A stretch of 48,033 bases of DNA from Acidimicrobiales bacterium (GTDB lineage: Bacteria > Actinomycetota > Acidimicrobiia > Acidimicrobiales > CAIXPF01). The stretch lies in the NCBI GenBank assembly GCA_020846295.1, contig JADLEF010000283.1:1-48033 (forward strand), written 5' to 3'. Shown in pieces: positions 27,191-36,066 of the stretch. Position 1 is the first letter of the stretch; each line of letters starts with the position of its first letter. The notes beneath the pieces are model-generated. The model searched no databases and was not told the origin of the DNA. It saw only the letters and a program-made list of their open reading frames with translations. The translations under genes and the position numbers were made by a program.

Positions 27191-28516
27191 GTGCCGCGTT
27201 CGTACTGGGTCGAGACCCTCGGTTGTCCCAAGAACCAGGTCGACTCGGACAAGTTGGAGGGCACGCTGCTCGCCGATGGTTTGGAGCCGGCGACGGAGCC
27301 CGATCACGCCGATGTGATCGTCGTCAACACGTGCGCGTTCATCGAGGAGGCGCGGCAGGAGTCGATCAACACGATCCTCGCGCTGGCCGAGGGCCGCCGG
27401 CCGGGGGCCCGCCTGGTGGTGACCGGTTGCATGGCCGAGCGGTACGGGGACGAACTGGCCGAGGCGCTGCCCGAGGTCGACCTCGTCGCCCCGTTCGGGG
27501 CTTCGTTGACCGTCGGGTCCGCCGCCGAGGTGGGGGCGGCAACGGCGTCGGCGGTGGGGGTCGGCGTGCCGGTGCGCATCGGGCGCAAGGCGTCGAGCGA
27601 TCCCGGTCCGGCGCCCGCCTTCGACCTGTTGAACCTGCCCCGGCCCGCCGCCCGCCGGCCGTGGGCGTACGTGAAGGTGGCGGAGGGCTGCGACCGCAAC
27701 TGCGGGTTCTGCGCCATCCCCTCGTTCCGGGGCAAGCAGCGCTCGCGTTCGCTGGAGGACATCGTCGCCGAGGTGGATGGCCTCGGCGTGTCGGAGATCG
27801 TGTTGGTGGCACAGGACCTGGCCTCGTTCGGGCGGGACCAGGGCAAGGGCGAGCGGTCGCTCGTGCCGCTGTTGGGCCGTCTCGAGGGGCGGGTGCCGTG
27901 GATCCGCCTGCTGTACCTGTACCCGTCGGATCTGACCGACGCGCTGGTCGACGCCATCTGTGCCACCGACGTGCCGTACTTCGATCTCTCGCTGCAGCAC
28001 GTGTCGGCGCCGTTGTTGCGACGGATGCGCCGCTGGGGGGACGGGGAGCGGTTCCTGGAGCGGATCGCCTCGATCCGGGCTCGCCGTCCGGAGGCGGCGT
28101 TCCGCACCAACTTCATCGTCGGTTACCCGGGTGAGACCGAGGCGGACCACGAGGCGCTGCTCGAGTTCGTCGAGGAGGCGCAGCTCGACTGGTGCGGGTT
28201 CTTCGCCTACTCGCCGGAGGAGGGAACCTATGCCACCACGCTCGACGGCGAGGTGCCGGCCCCCCTGCGCGACGAGCGGCTGGGGGAGCTGCGCGAGCTC
28301 CAGGACGAGATCACCGCGCAGCGCCGCGACGCGCTGATCGGTACGGAACTGCGGGTGCTGGTGGACGAGCCGGGCGTCGGGCGATCCTTCCGGGAGGCAC
28401 CGGAGATCGACGGCATCGTGGAGCTCCCGTCCGACATACCGGTCGGTTCGTTCGCTACGGTCCGCATCGTGGATGCGCTCGGTCCGGATCTCGTCGCCGA
28501 ACGGGTGCAGCCGTGA
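27191..28516 (+). CDS. rimO: Ribosomal protein S12 methylthiotransferase RimO
   Basis: Radical SAM enzyme that methylthiolates Asp of ribosomal protein S12. 441 residues. The N-terminal UPF0004 domain binds one Fe-S cluster through cysteines in LGCPKNQVDSD, NTCAFIEEA and TGCMAERY; the radical SAM cluster is CDRNCGFC with AIPSFRGKQRSRS, a pattern diagnostic of RimO rather than MiaB. FIVGYPGETEADHEALL and QLDWCGFFAYSPEEGT follow, and a TRAM domain ends the protein. GTG start 27191 set by the upstream -10. Its stop overlaps the pgsA start (GTGA). Confidence 0.95.
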   Translation: MPRSYWVETLGCPKNQVDSDKLEGTLLADGLEPATEPDHADVIVVNTCAFIEEARQESINTILALAEGRRPGARLVVTGCMAERYGDELAEALPEVDLVAPFGASLTVGSAAEVGAATASAVGVGVPVRIGRKASSDPGPAPAFDLLNLPRPAARRPWAYVKVAEGCDRNCGFCAIPSFRGKQRSRSLEDIVAEVDGLGVSEIVLVAQDLASFGRDQGKGERSLVPLLGRLEGRVPWIRLLYLYPSDLTDALVDAICATDVPYFDLSLQHVSAPLLRRMRRWGDGERFLERIASIRARRPEAAFRTNFIVGYPGETEADHEALLEFVEEAQLDWCGFFAYSPEEGTYATTLDGEVPAPLRDERLGELRELQDEITAQRRDALIGTELRVLVDEPGVGRSFREAPEIDGIVELPSDIPVGSFATVRIVDALGPDLVAERVQP

Positions 28517-29085
28517 CCTCGCGCACCTACGACGCGTCGGCCCGCCTCACCCCGGCCAACGTCCTCACCGTCGCCCGGCTGCTGTTCTCGCCGGTGTTGT
28601 TCGCCATGGTCCTCGCCGACGGGCCGACCTACGGTGCGTTCGCGCTCGGCTTCGTGATCGCAGCCACCGACGGGGTGGACGGGTACCTGGCCCGCAAGAT
28701 GGGCGCCACCCGCAGCGGCGCCTTCCTCGATCCGCTGGCGGACAAGGTCCTGGTGCTCGGCACGATGGCGTCGCTGGTCAACGTGGGCGTGCTGCCCTTG
28801 CTCCCGGTGCTGCTCATCGCGGTGCGGGAGCTCGGCATCAGCGTCTATCGCTCGTACTGGGCGAAGCGCAGCCTGGCCATCCCGGCCCGCAAGGGGGCCA
28901 AGGTGAAGACGGTGGTGCAGGAGGCGGCCCTCGGGTTCGGGTTGCTGCCGCCGTTCGGCCACCAGCGCCCGGCGGTGGCGGTGACGGTGTTGTGGATCGC
29001 GGTGGCGCTGACGCTGTGGACCGGTCTGCAGTACGTGTGGGACGGCCGTCAGGCGATGTCGACGACGGGCAGCAAATCGGCGTGA
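28513..29085 (+). CDS. pgsA: CDP-diacylglycerol-glycerol-3-phosphate 3-phosphatidyltransferase
   Basis: Membrane enzyme making phosphatidylglycerol phosphate from CDP-diacylglycerol. 190 residues with the full CDP-alcohol phosphotransferase signature D-x2-D-G-x2-A-R-x8-G-x3-D-x3-D, read in DGVDGYLARKMGATRSGAFLDPLADK. Helices: NVLTVARLLFSPVLFAMVLAD, TYGAFALGFVIAATDG, VLGTMASLVNVGVLPLLPVLLIAV, and two near the end. The GTG start overlaps the rimO stop (GTGA, 28513-28516), indicating coupling. Substrate within the family is inferred from length and position; mycobacterial pgsA3 has a similar place near recA. Confidence 0.9.
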   Translation: MTSRTYDASARLTPANVLTVARLLFSPVLFAMVLADGPTYGAFALGFVIAATDGVDGYLARKMGATRSGAFLDPLADKVLVLGTMASLVNVGVLPLLPVLLIAVRELGISVYRSYWAKRSLAIPARKGAKVKTVVQEAALGFGLLPPFGHQRPAVAVTVLWIAVALTLWTGLQYVWDGRQAMSTTGSKSA

Positions 29086-29140
29086 GCGCTCCCGGCGGCC
29101 GGCCCGCAGTGCAGTCCGCAGCGCTCGGGGGAGGAACCTC

Positions 29141-30412
29141 ATGAAGGTCGAAGTGGTCGCCATCGGCACGGAGCTGTTGCTGGGCCAGATCATCGATAGC
29201 AACTCGTCGTGGATGGGCGAGCAGCTGGCGCTCGCCGGGCTGGACACGCACTACCAGACCAAGGTGGGCGACAACCAGGCCCGCATCGTGGAGGTGCTGC
29301 GCCTGGCGCTGTCGCGCAGCGATGCGGTGATCTGCTGCGGCGGGCTGGGCCCCACCCAGGACGATCTGACCCGGGAATGCATCGCCGAGGTGATGGGGGT
29401 GGAGCTGGTGCGCGACCCGGTGATCGTGCAGCGCATCACCGACATGTTCGCCGCCCGCGGTCGCTACATGGCGGCCAACAACCTGCAGCAGGCCGATGTC
29501 CCGGTCGGGGCGCGGACGATCCCGCAGCAGCCGGGCACCGCGCCGGGCCTGGTGTGCCCGATGCCGGACGGCAAGGTGGTCTACGCCGTGCCCGGGGTGC
29601 CCTACGAGATGAAGGAGATGGTCCTCGGCACGATCCTGCCCGATCTGCAGGAGCGGTCGGGGGTGCGGGCGTCGATCGTGTCGCGGGTGCTGCGGACGTG
29701 GGGCCAGTCCGAGTCGGGTCTGGCCGAGATGCTGGCCGAGCGGATCGAGCAGCTCGATGCGCAGGCGCTGACCGGTGCGCCCACGCCGACGATCGCCTTC
29801 CTGGCGTCGGGCATCGAGGGCATCAAGGTGCGGGTGACGGCGAAGGCGCCGACGGAGCCGGAGGCGCTGGCCATGCTCGACGCCGAGGAGCGCGTCCTGC
29901 GGGGGTTGCTCGGCGAGCTGGTGTTCGGCCTGGACGACGAGACGATGGAGTCGGTGGTGCTCGACCTGTGCCGTGCGGCAGGGTTGCGCCTGGCGGTGGC
30001 GGAGTCGGTGACCGGCGGGATCATCGCCTCGCGCATGGCTGCGGTGCCGGGAGCGAGCGAGACGTTCCTCGGCGCCGTCGTCGCCTACGACCCGGTGGTC
30101 AAGCACACCGTGCTGGGCGTGCCCGAAGGACCGGTGGTGACCGAGGCGGCGGCGTCGGCCATGGCGCTCGGGGTGCGCCGGGTGCTGGGTGCCGATGCAG
30201 CGCTGGCGACCACCGGCGTGGCCGGGCCGACGGAGTCCGAGCACGTACCGGTCGGTACGGTGTGCCTGGCGGTGGCGATCGGCGACGACGTGACCTCGAC
30301 GACGGTGCGCCTGCCCGGTGACCGGGCGCGGGTGAGCCAGTTCGCCGCCATCTCGGCGGCCGATCTGCTGCGGCGGGCGTTGCTGGCCCGCGAGGGTGTG
30401 ATCGCGGGCTGA
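29141..30412 (+). CDS. cinA: CinA family protein (nucleotide amidase / ADP-ribose pyrophosphatase)
   Basis: A 423-residue two-domain CinA. The N-terminal MoCF-like domain starts MKVEVVAIGTELLLGQIIDSNSSWMGEQLA and holds CCGGLGPTQDDLTREC; the C-terminal PncC-like nicotinamide-nucleotide amidase domain has LAVAESVTGGIIASRMAAVPGASETFLGAVVAYD and TTGVAGPTESEHVPVGTVCLAV. It recycles pyridine nucleotide by-products; in some bacteria it is induced with competence and lies before recA. GAGGAA stands 5 nt before the ATG. It is 56 nt behind pgsA and one gene upstream of recA. Confidence 0.94.
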   Translation: MKVEVVAIGTELLLGQIIDSNSSWMGEQLALAGLDTHYQTKVGDNQARIVEVLRLALSRSDAVICCGGLGPTQDDLTRECIAEVMGVELVRDPVIVQRITDMFAARGRYMAANNLQQADVPVGARTIPQQPGTAPGLVCPMPDGKVVYAVPGVPYEMKEMVLGTILPDLQERSGVRASIVSRVLRTWGQSESGLAEMLAERIEQLDAQALTGAPTPTIAFLASGIEGIKVRVTAKAPTEPEALAMLDAEERVLRGLLGELVFGLDDETMESVVLDLCRAAGLRLAVAESVTGGIIASRMAAVPGASETFLGAVVAYDPVVKHTVLGVPEGPVVTEAAASAMALGVRRVLGADAALATTGVAGPTESEHVPVGTVCLAVAIGDDVTSTTVRLPGDRARVSQFAAISAADLLRRALLAREGVIAG

Positions 30413-30439
30413 ACGACGGCGCCGTGGGCTCGGCCGGGC

Positions 30440-30445
30440 TACGGT
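30440..30445 (+). promoter_or_regulatory. -10 element for the LLM oxidoreductase, probable leaderless start
   Basis: TACGGT ends 8 nt before the ATG at 30454 and supports that start. Confidence 0.45.
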
Positions 30446-30453
30446 CCGGCCTC

Positions 30454-31362
30454 ATGCGCTTCAGCTACTGGATCCCGAACTCCCTGCCGTGGGACGCCAC
30501 CGTCGCCCAGGCCCGTCTCGCCGAGGAGCTCGGCTTCGACGGCATCTGGTACGCCGACCACTTCATGCCGAACGCGGTGGATCCGGCGGATGGGCCGATC
30601 CACGAGGCGCCGACGATGTTGGGCGCCTTGGCGGCGGCGACGAGCCGGGTGCGGCTCGGGCCGTTGGTGTACGGCAACACCTACCGCAACCCGGCGGTGA
30701 TGCTGAAGAGCGCGGTCACCATCGACCACATCTCCAACGGGCGCTTCGTGCTGGGGTTGGGCGCCGGTTGGCAGGAGAACGAGCACCGGGCCTACGGGCT
30801 GGACTTCAACTCGTTCCGCTGGCGCTTCGACCGGTTGGAGGAGGCGTGCCAGGTCATCACCTCCCTGCTGGCCGAGGGGCGCAGCACGTTCTCGGGGTCG
30901 CACTACTCGCTGGTCGACGCGCCGCTCGACCCGAAGCCGGTGCAGTCGCCGCTGCCGATCCTCATCGGCGGGGGTGGCGAGAAGCGCACGCTGCCCATCG
31001 TGGCCCGCTACGCCAACGAGTGGAACGTGTGGGGGACGCCGGAGCTGCTGGCTCAGAAGGGGGCGGTGCTGGACCGTTGCTGCGAGACGCAGGGGCGCGA
31101 CCCCTCGACGGTGGCCCACAGCGCGGTGGCGTTGCTGTTCATGCCCAGCGATGCCACGGTGCTGGAGAAGGTTCGCTCGATGTCGATCGAGCGCCCGACG
31201 GTGATCGGCACCTCCTCCGAGGTGACCGACATCATGGGGGCGTACCGCGATGCGGGCGTCGGGGAGTTCATCATCCCGGGGTTCAACTTCCGCGGCCAGG
31301 CCGATCTCGAGGACACGCTGCAGCGCTTCATGGCCGAGGTCGTGCCGGCGATCAACGGCTGA
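30454..31362 (+). CDS. LLM-class (luciferase-like) F420-dependent oxidoreductase
   Basis: A 302-residue TIM-barrel flavin/F420 enzyme. Typical pieces: MRFSYWIPNSLPWDATVAQARLAEELGFDGIWYADHFMP, ATSRVRLGPLVYGNTYRNPAVMLKSAVTIDHISNGRFVLGLGAGWQENEHRAYG, a set that matches the actinobacterial F420-dependent subgroup, and PLPILIGGGGEKRTLPIVARYANEWNV. The cofactor (F420 rather than FMN) is inferred from the subgroup and the likely phylum. Start ATG 30454 from the promoter spacing. It separates cinA from recA, which is unusual in that neighbourhood. Substrate unknown. Confidence 0.85.
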   Translation: MRFSYWIPNSLPWDATVAQARLAEELGFDGIWYADHFMPNAVDPADGPIHEAPTMLGALAAATSRVRLGPLVYGNTYRNPAVMLKSAVTIDHISNGRFVLGLGAGWQENEHRAYGLDFNSFRWRFDRLEEACQVITSLLAEGRSTFSGSHYSLVDAPLDPKPVQSPLPILIGGGGEKRTLPIVARYANEWNVWGTPELLAQKGAVLDRCCETQGRDPSTVAHSAVALLFMPSDATVLEKVRSMSIERPTVIGTSSEVTDIMGAYRDAGVGEFIIPGFNFRGQADLEDTLQRFMAEVVPAING

Positions 31363-31458
31363 GGGGCCCCGGCCGGCCGCCCGGATCGCCCGGGCCCGGG
31401 CCCGGGCTCGCGCAGCGCGGCGATGCCACCCTGGTCAGGCGGGGCGGAACACCAATCC

Positions 31459-31488
31459 TTGAAACGAACACGGGTTCGTAACTACACT
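31459..31488 (+). promoter_or_regulatory. recA SOS promoter with LexA box in the spacer
   Basis: TTGAAA (-35, 31459-31464), an 18 nt spacer, and TACACT (-10, 31483-31488). The spacer holds CGAAC-ACGG-GTTCG (31465-31478), a perfect match to the actinobacterial LexA box GAACNNNNGTTC with flanking C/G. LexA bound there would block RNA polymerase. Confidence 0.88.
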
Positions 31489-31548
31489 GCTGTGATCCGG
31501 CCGGCACAAGGCCGGGTGGGCGACGTGGCATGCGAGGCCCGGCTTCGC

Positions 31549-31570
31549 TGTCACACCCCGTCCGTACTGT
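31549..31570 (+). promoter_or_regulatory. Second recA promoter, PafBC/RecA-NDp-like
   Basis: TGTCA (31549-31553), 11 nt, then TACTGT (31565-31570), 71 nt before the recA start. This matches the LexA-independent, PafBC-dependent recA promoter of mycobacteria, whose TGTCA motif takes the place of a -35. Confidence 0.7.
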
Positions 31571-31641
31571 TGCTCTCGTACTCGCCGGGGCCCTCCGCCC
31601 CAGCCCATCACTACCTCGCAGAACATCCAAAGGGGATGCAC

Positions 31642-32688
<1,047 letters not shown>

Positions 32689-32721
32689 GCCGCCGTCGGT
32701 TCGCCCATCCGGACGCGGGTC

Positions 32722-32750
32722 CGGCCCGGGGGCATCATGACCTCGGGCCG
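32722..32750 (+). terminator. Hairpin after recA
   Basis: CGGCCCG (32722-32728) pairs with CGGGCCG (32744-32750) across a 15 nt loop, 34 nt after the recA stop. There is no U-tract. Confidence 0.35.
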
Positions 32751-32793
32751 CTCCCGGTCCAGACCCCGAGCGGGGCAGGTGGCGCCGACCCTC

Positions 32794-32799
32794 TAACCT
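32794..32799 (+). promoter_or_regulatory. -10 element for miaB, probable leaderless start
   Basis: TAACCT ends 8 nt before the miaB GTG at 32808. Confidence 0.5.
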
Positions 32800-32807
32800 G
32801 GCTGTTC

Positions 32808-34280
32808 GTGACCAAGCGGTACGTCGTGCGCACCTACGGGTGCCAGATGAACGAGCATGATTCCGAGCGCATCAGCGGCTTGTTGGAGGCGGACGGCTAC
32901 GCCGCGACCGACAGCCTCGATGATGCCGATGTGATCGTGCTGAACACGTGCTGCATCCGCGAGAACGCTGACAACAAGCTCTATGGCCAGCTCGGCCACC
33001 TCAAGGCCTTGAAGGCCCGACGGCCCGAGCTGCAGATCGTTGTCGGGGGCTGCCTCGCCCAGAAGGACCGTGAGCTCGTGCTGGACAAGGCGCCACACGT
33101 GGACGTCGTGTTCGGGACGCACAACGTGCATCGGGCGACGGAGTTGCTCACGGCAGCCCGGTCCTCCGGGCCGCAGATCGAGATCCTCGACGAAGCCGTG
33201 GTCGACGAGCACGCCCAGTTTCCGTCCGCACTGCCCGTTCGCCGCGAGGTGGACTACGCCGCCTGGGTCACCATCCAGATCGGGTGCGACAACTCGTGCG
33301 CGTTCTGCATCGTGCCCTCGGTGCGGGGTCGGGAGATGAGCCGACCGTTCGGTGAGATCGTCGAGGAGGTCGCCCGCCTCGCCGCCGACGGCGTCACCGA
33401 GGTGACCCTGCTCGGCCAGAACGTGAACTCCTACGGCCGGGACCTGACCACCGGCCTGCGCGCCGGCACGTTCACCGCGGAGCCCTCCTGGCTCGCCGGC
33501 ACGGCCTGGGCGGCAGAGGCAGAGGCGGACCGCCGGCGTCCCCGTGCCCTGTTCGCCGACCTGCTCCGGGCTGTGGGCACGGTGCCCGGGATCCGCCGGG
33601 TCCGCTACACCAGCCCCCACCCCAAAGATCTGCGCGCCGATGTGATGGCGGCCATGGCCGAGATCCCGACGGTCTGCCCCCACCTCCACCTGCCCCTGCA
33701 GGCCGGATCGGACCGCGTCCTCGCCGCCATGCACCGCGGGTACACGGCGGAGCGCTACCTGTCCCGTCTGGCCGAGGCCCGCGCCTGCGTCGCCGATCTC
33801 GCCGTCACCACCGATCTGATCGTGGGCTTCCCCGGCGAGACCGACGAGGACTTCGCTCGCACCCTCGAGGTCGTGGCCGAGGCCCGCTACGACAGTGCGT
33901 ACACGTTCATCTTCTCGCCACGGCCAGGCACCGAGGCGGCCGAGCTGTCCGCTCTGTTCGTGCCCGCCGAGGTGGTGGCCGAACGCTTCGAGCGGCTGCG
34001 CATCGTGGTGGAGCACAGCACTCGCCAGCGGCACCTCGAACGGGTCGGCCGCATCGAGCAGGTGGTCGTCGAAGGCCCGTCGAAGCGGAATCCCGAGCTG
34101 CTCACCGGCCGTACCGGCCAGAACAAGCTGGTGCACTTCCCGTCCGCGGGTCGGCTCCGCCCCGGCACCTACGCGGAGGTCGAGGTCACCGACGCCGGGG
34201 CGCACCACCTGCTCGGCCGCCTGGTCGAGGTCGTCGCTGCCCCCACCCATCGCACCCGCATCCCGGTGGTGGCGGGCTGA
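32808..34280 (+). CDS. miaB: tRNA-2-methylthio-N6-dimethylallyladenosine synthase MiaB
   Basis: Radical SAM enzyme that adds a methylthio group to i6A37 of tRNA, acting after MiaA (encoded about 2.3 kb downstream). 490 residues. The N-terminal cluster cysteines lie in RTYGCQMNEHDSERI, NTCCIRENADNK and GGCLAQKD; the radical SAM cluster is CDNSCAFC followed by IVPSVRGRE, the MiaB-type pattern. An insertion (RDLTTGLRAGTFTAEPSWLAGTAWAAEAEADRRRP) after LLGQNVNSYG makes it longer than E. coli MiaB. HLHLPLQAGSDRVLAAMHRGYT and a C-terminal TRAM domain complete it. GTG start from the promoter. Confidence 0.96.
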   Translation: MTKRYVVRTYGCQMNEHDSERISGLLEADGYAATDSLDDADVIVLNTCCIRENADNKLYGQLGHLKALKARRPELQIVVGGCLAQKDRELVLDKAPHVDVVFGTHNVHRATELLTAARSSGPQIEILDEAVVDEHAQFPSALPVRREVDYAAWVTIQIGCDNSCAFCIVPSVRGREMSRPFGEIVEEVARLAADGVTEVTLLGQNVNSYGRDLTTGLRAGTFTAEPSWLAGTAWAAEAEADRRRPRALFADLLRAVGTVPGIRRVRYTSPHPKDLRADVMAAMAEIPTVCPHLHLPLQAGSDRVLAAMHRGYTAERYLSRLAEARACVADLAVTTDLIVGFPGETDEDFARTLEVVAEARYDSAYTFIFSPRPGTEAAELSALFVPAEVVAERFERLRIVVEHSTRQRHLERVGRIEQVVVEGPSKRNPELLTGRTGQNKLVHFPSAGRLRPGTYAEVEVTDAGAHHLLGRLVEVVAAPTHRTRIPVVAG

Positions 34281-34375
34281 GCACGGCGTCCGTTCCCCCG
34301 CCGTCGCCCCCGGCGGGTGCGCTGCCTGCCGACGAGCCGCGTCGGCCGCTCGGTCGGGCCGGTCGCTGGTGGTCC

Positions 34376-35080
34376 GTGCGCCACGACGGAAGGCAGCTCC
34401 TCCTCCTCGTCGAGGCCGACACCGACACCCGCCAGCGCGAGCTGCTCGCCGTCGAGCTGCTCGGCGCCCACCTGCCCATGCCGGCCGGCATCGCTGCACC
34501 TGCGTCGGGCGACGAGTTGGTCGGCGCCCACTGGTTCGAGGCACCGCCCGGGTACGCGGCCGCTGCTCCGCAGAACCACGTGGACGTGCTGGCCACCCTC
34601 ACCGGGCTCGGCCGTGCCCTGCGCCGCTTGCACGACGTGCCACCCCCCGGTGCGTTGCCGCGGTTCGACGCCGCCGCGCTCGTCGCCCGCGCCGCCGCTG
34701 CGGTGCGCGCCGGTCGGGTCGATCCGGCGAACCTCGACCCGTCGCGGGCAACCATCGACCCCGCCCGCATCGTCGAACAGCTCGAATCGCTGCTGCCGAT
34801 GCTCGATCGACGGGCCCGCACCCGCCCGGTCGCGCCCGCGCTGACCCACGGTGCAGCTCGGCTCGACACGATCTGGCTCGACCGGGGCGAGCCGAGGGGC
34901 TTCCTCGACGTGGCCGGCATCGCGATCACCGACCCGTACCGGGATCTCGCCACGATGACCCGGGATCTCGCCGCCGCCCTCGGTCCCGAGGCGCTCGCCC
35001 CCTTCTTCGATGCCTACGGCGAGCCGGCCCCCGACGTCGTCCGCCTCGAGTTCCACGCTCTCCTCGATGAGCTGCGCTGA
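34376..35080 (+). CDS. APH-like phosphotransferase-fold protein with altered catalytic loop
   Basis: A 234-residue protein with aminoglycoside phosphotransferase-like architecture: an N-terminal lobe (LLLLVEADTDTRQRELLAVELLGAHLP), a helical middle (TGLGRALRRLHDVPPP, the usual family phrase), and LTHGAARLDTIWLDRGEPRGFLDVAGIAITDPYRDLATMTRDLA. In true APH kinases the loop reads HGDxxxxN, with the catalytic Asp and an Mg-binding Asn; here it is HGAARLDT, so both are lost, while the later metal Asp (FLDVAG) remains. It may be a pseudokinase. The start is uncertain: GTG 34376 has no clear ribosome site and the N-lobe seems short; the frame is open upstream to the miaB stop. Its last codons form the first copy of the repeat at 35066. 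Confidence 0.6.
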   Translation: MRHDGRQLLLLVEADTDTRQRELLAVELLGAHLPMPAGIAAPASGDELVGAHWFEAPPGYAAAAPQNHVDVLATLTGLGRALRRLHDVPPPGALPRFDAAALVARAAAAVRAGRVDPANLDPSRATIDPARIVEQLESLLPMLDRRARTRPVAPALTHGAARLDTIWLDRGEPRGFLDVAGIAITDPYRDLATMTRDLAAALGPEALAPFFDAYGEPAPDVVRLEFHALLDELR

Positions 35081-35127
35081 CGGCCCCGATGAGCTGCGCT
35101 GACGGCTCGATGAGCTGCGCTGACGGC
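35066..35127 (+). repeat. Three tandem copies of a stop-start sequence between two genes
   Basis: The 19-mer GATGAGCTGCGCTGACGGC occurs at 35066, 35088 and 35109 (spacings 22 and 21). Copy 1 encodes the last residues and stop of the APH-like gene (DELR-stop); copies 2 and 3 each supply an ATG in the miaA frame (MSCADGS repeated). Confidence 0.95.
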
Positions 35128-36066
35128 TCGACGATCGCTCCGGCGTTGGCGCTCGTCGGACCGACGGCGTCGGGGAAGAGCGCGCTCGCGCTGGCCGTCG
35201 CCCGGCTCGCCGGCGACATCGAGCTCGTCACCGCCGATTCGATGCAGGTGGACCGGGGCATGGTCATCGGCACCGCCAAACCGACGCCGGGTGAGCAGGC
35301 CGAGATCCGTCACCACCTCGTCGATGTGGTGGGCCCCCACGACCCGTTCTCGGTGAGCGACTACCAGCGCTGCGCCCGCCACGCGCTGGACGACATCGCC
35401 GGCCGCGGCCGGCGGGCGATGGTGGTCGGCGGCACCGGCCTGTACGTGCAGGCGCTGCTCGACGGGCTCACCATCCCCGCGCAGTACCCGGAGGTACGGG
35501 CCGAGCTCGAGCGCCTGGCCGACGAGGGCCCGGCTGCGGTCACCGCGCTGCACCGTCGACTCGCCGCCGCCGATCCGGTGGCCGCCGCCCGGATGGAACC
35601 CACGAACCGTCGCCGCATCGTTCGAGCGCTCGAGGTCACCGTGGGGAGCGGGCGGCCGTTCTCCTCTTTCGGAGCGGGGGTGGCCCACTACCCGCCCACG
35701 CCCCACCGCCTGGTCGGCCTCGAGCTCGACCGCGCCGTGCTCGACGCCCGCATCGAGGCCCGCTACCACCAGCAGCTGGCGGCGGGGTTCCTCGACGAGG
35801 TCGCCCGCCTGCTGGACGCGCCCGCCGGGCTGTCGCCCAGCGCGGCGCAGGCCCTGGGTTACAAGGAGCTCGCCGCCCACCTACGAGGCGAGTTGAGCCT
35901 GGACGAGGCGCTGACCCTCGCCATCACCCGCACCAGGCGCTTCGCCCGCCGTCAGCAGCGCTGGTTCCGCCGCGACCCGCGCCTGCGTTGGATCGACGCA
36001 GCCGCCGCCCTGGACAATCCGCTCGCCGTCGCCGCCGAGCTGTTGGAAGACTGGACCCCAGCATGA
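35089..36066 (+). CDS. miaA: tRNA dimethylallyltransferase MiaA
   Basis: Transfers an isopentenyl group to A37 of tRNAs reading U-starting codons, the substrate of MiaB. Up to 325 residues. ALVGPTASGKSALALAVA is the P-loop, TADSMQVDRGMVIGTAKPTPGE the DSxQxYxxxxIxTAK-like motif (here with D-R-G for Y), VVGGTGLYVQALLDGL a further signature, and LGYKELAAHLRGE lies near the end. The first 14 residues, MSCADGSMSCADGS, come from a tandem repeat, and either ATG (35089 or 35110) could serve; no ribosome site is seen, so reinitiation after the stop 8 nt upstream is likely. The stop overlaps the dapF start (ATGA). Confidence 0.93.
   Translation: MSCADGSMSCADGSTIAPALALVGPTASGKSALALAVARLAGDIELVTADSMQVDRGMVIGTAKPTPGEQAEIRHHLVDVVGPHDPFSVSDYQRCARHALDDIAGRGRRAMVVGGTGLYVQALLDGLTIPAQYPEVRAELERLADEGPAAVTALHRRLAAADPVAAARMEPTNRRRIVRALEVTVGSGRPFSSFGAGVAHYPPTPHRLVGLELDRAVLDARIEARYHQQLAAGFLDEVARLLDAPAGLSPSAAQALGYKELAAHLRGELSLDEALTLAITRTRRFARRQQRWFRRDPRLRWIDAAAALDNPLAVAAELLEDWTPA

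Noticed and set aside
32689-32807. recX after recA
   Set aside because: Only 119 nt separate recA from miaB, with a hairpin and the miaB promoter; no recX-like frame exists here on either strand.
35066-35127. A CRISPR-like array
   Set aside because: Copies are separated by only 2-3 nt and encode gene ends and starts; there are no unique spacers and no cas genes.
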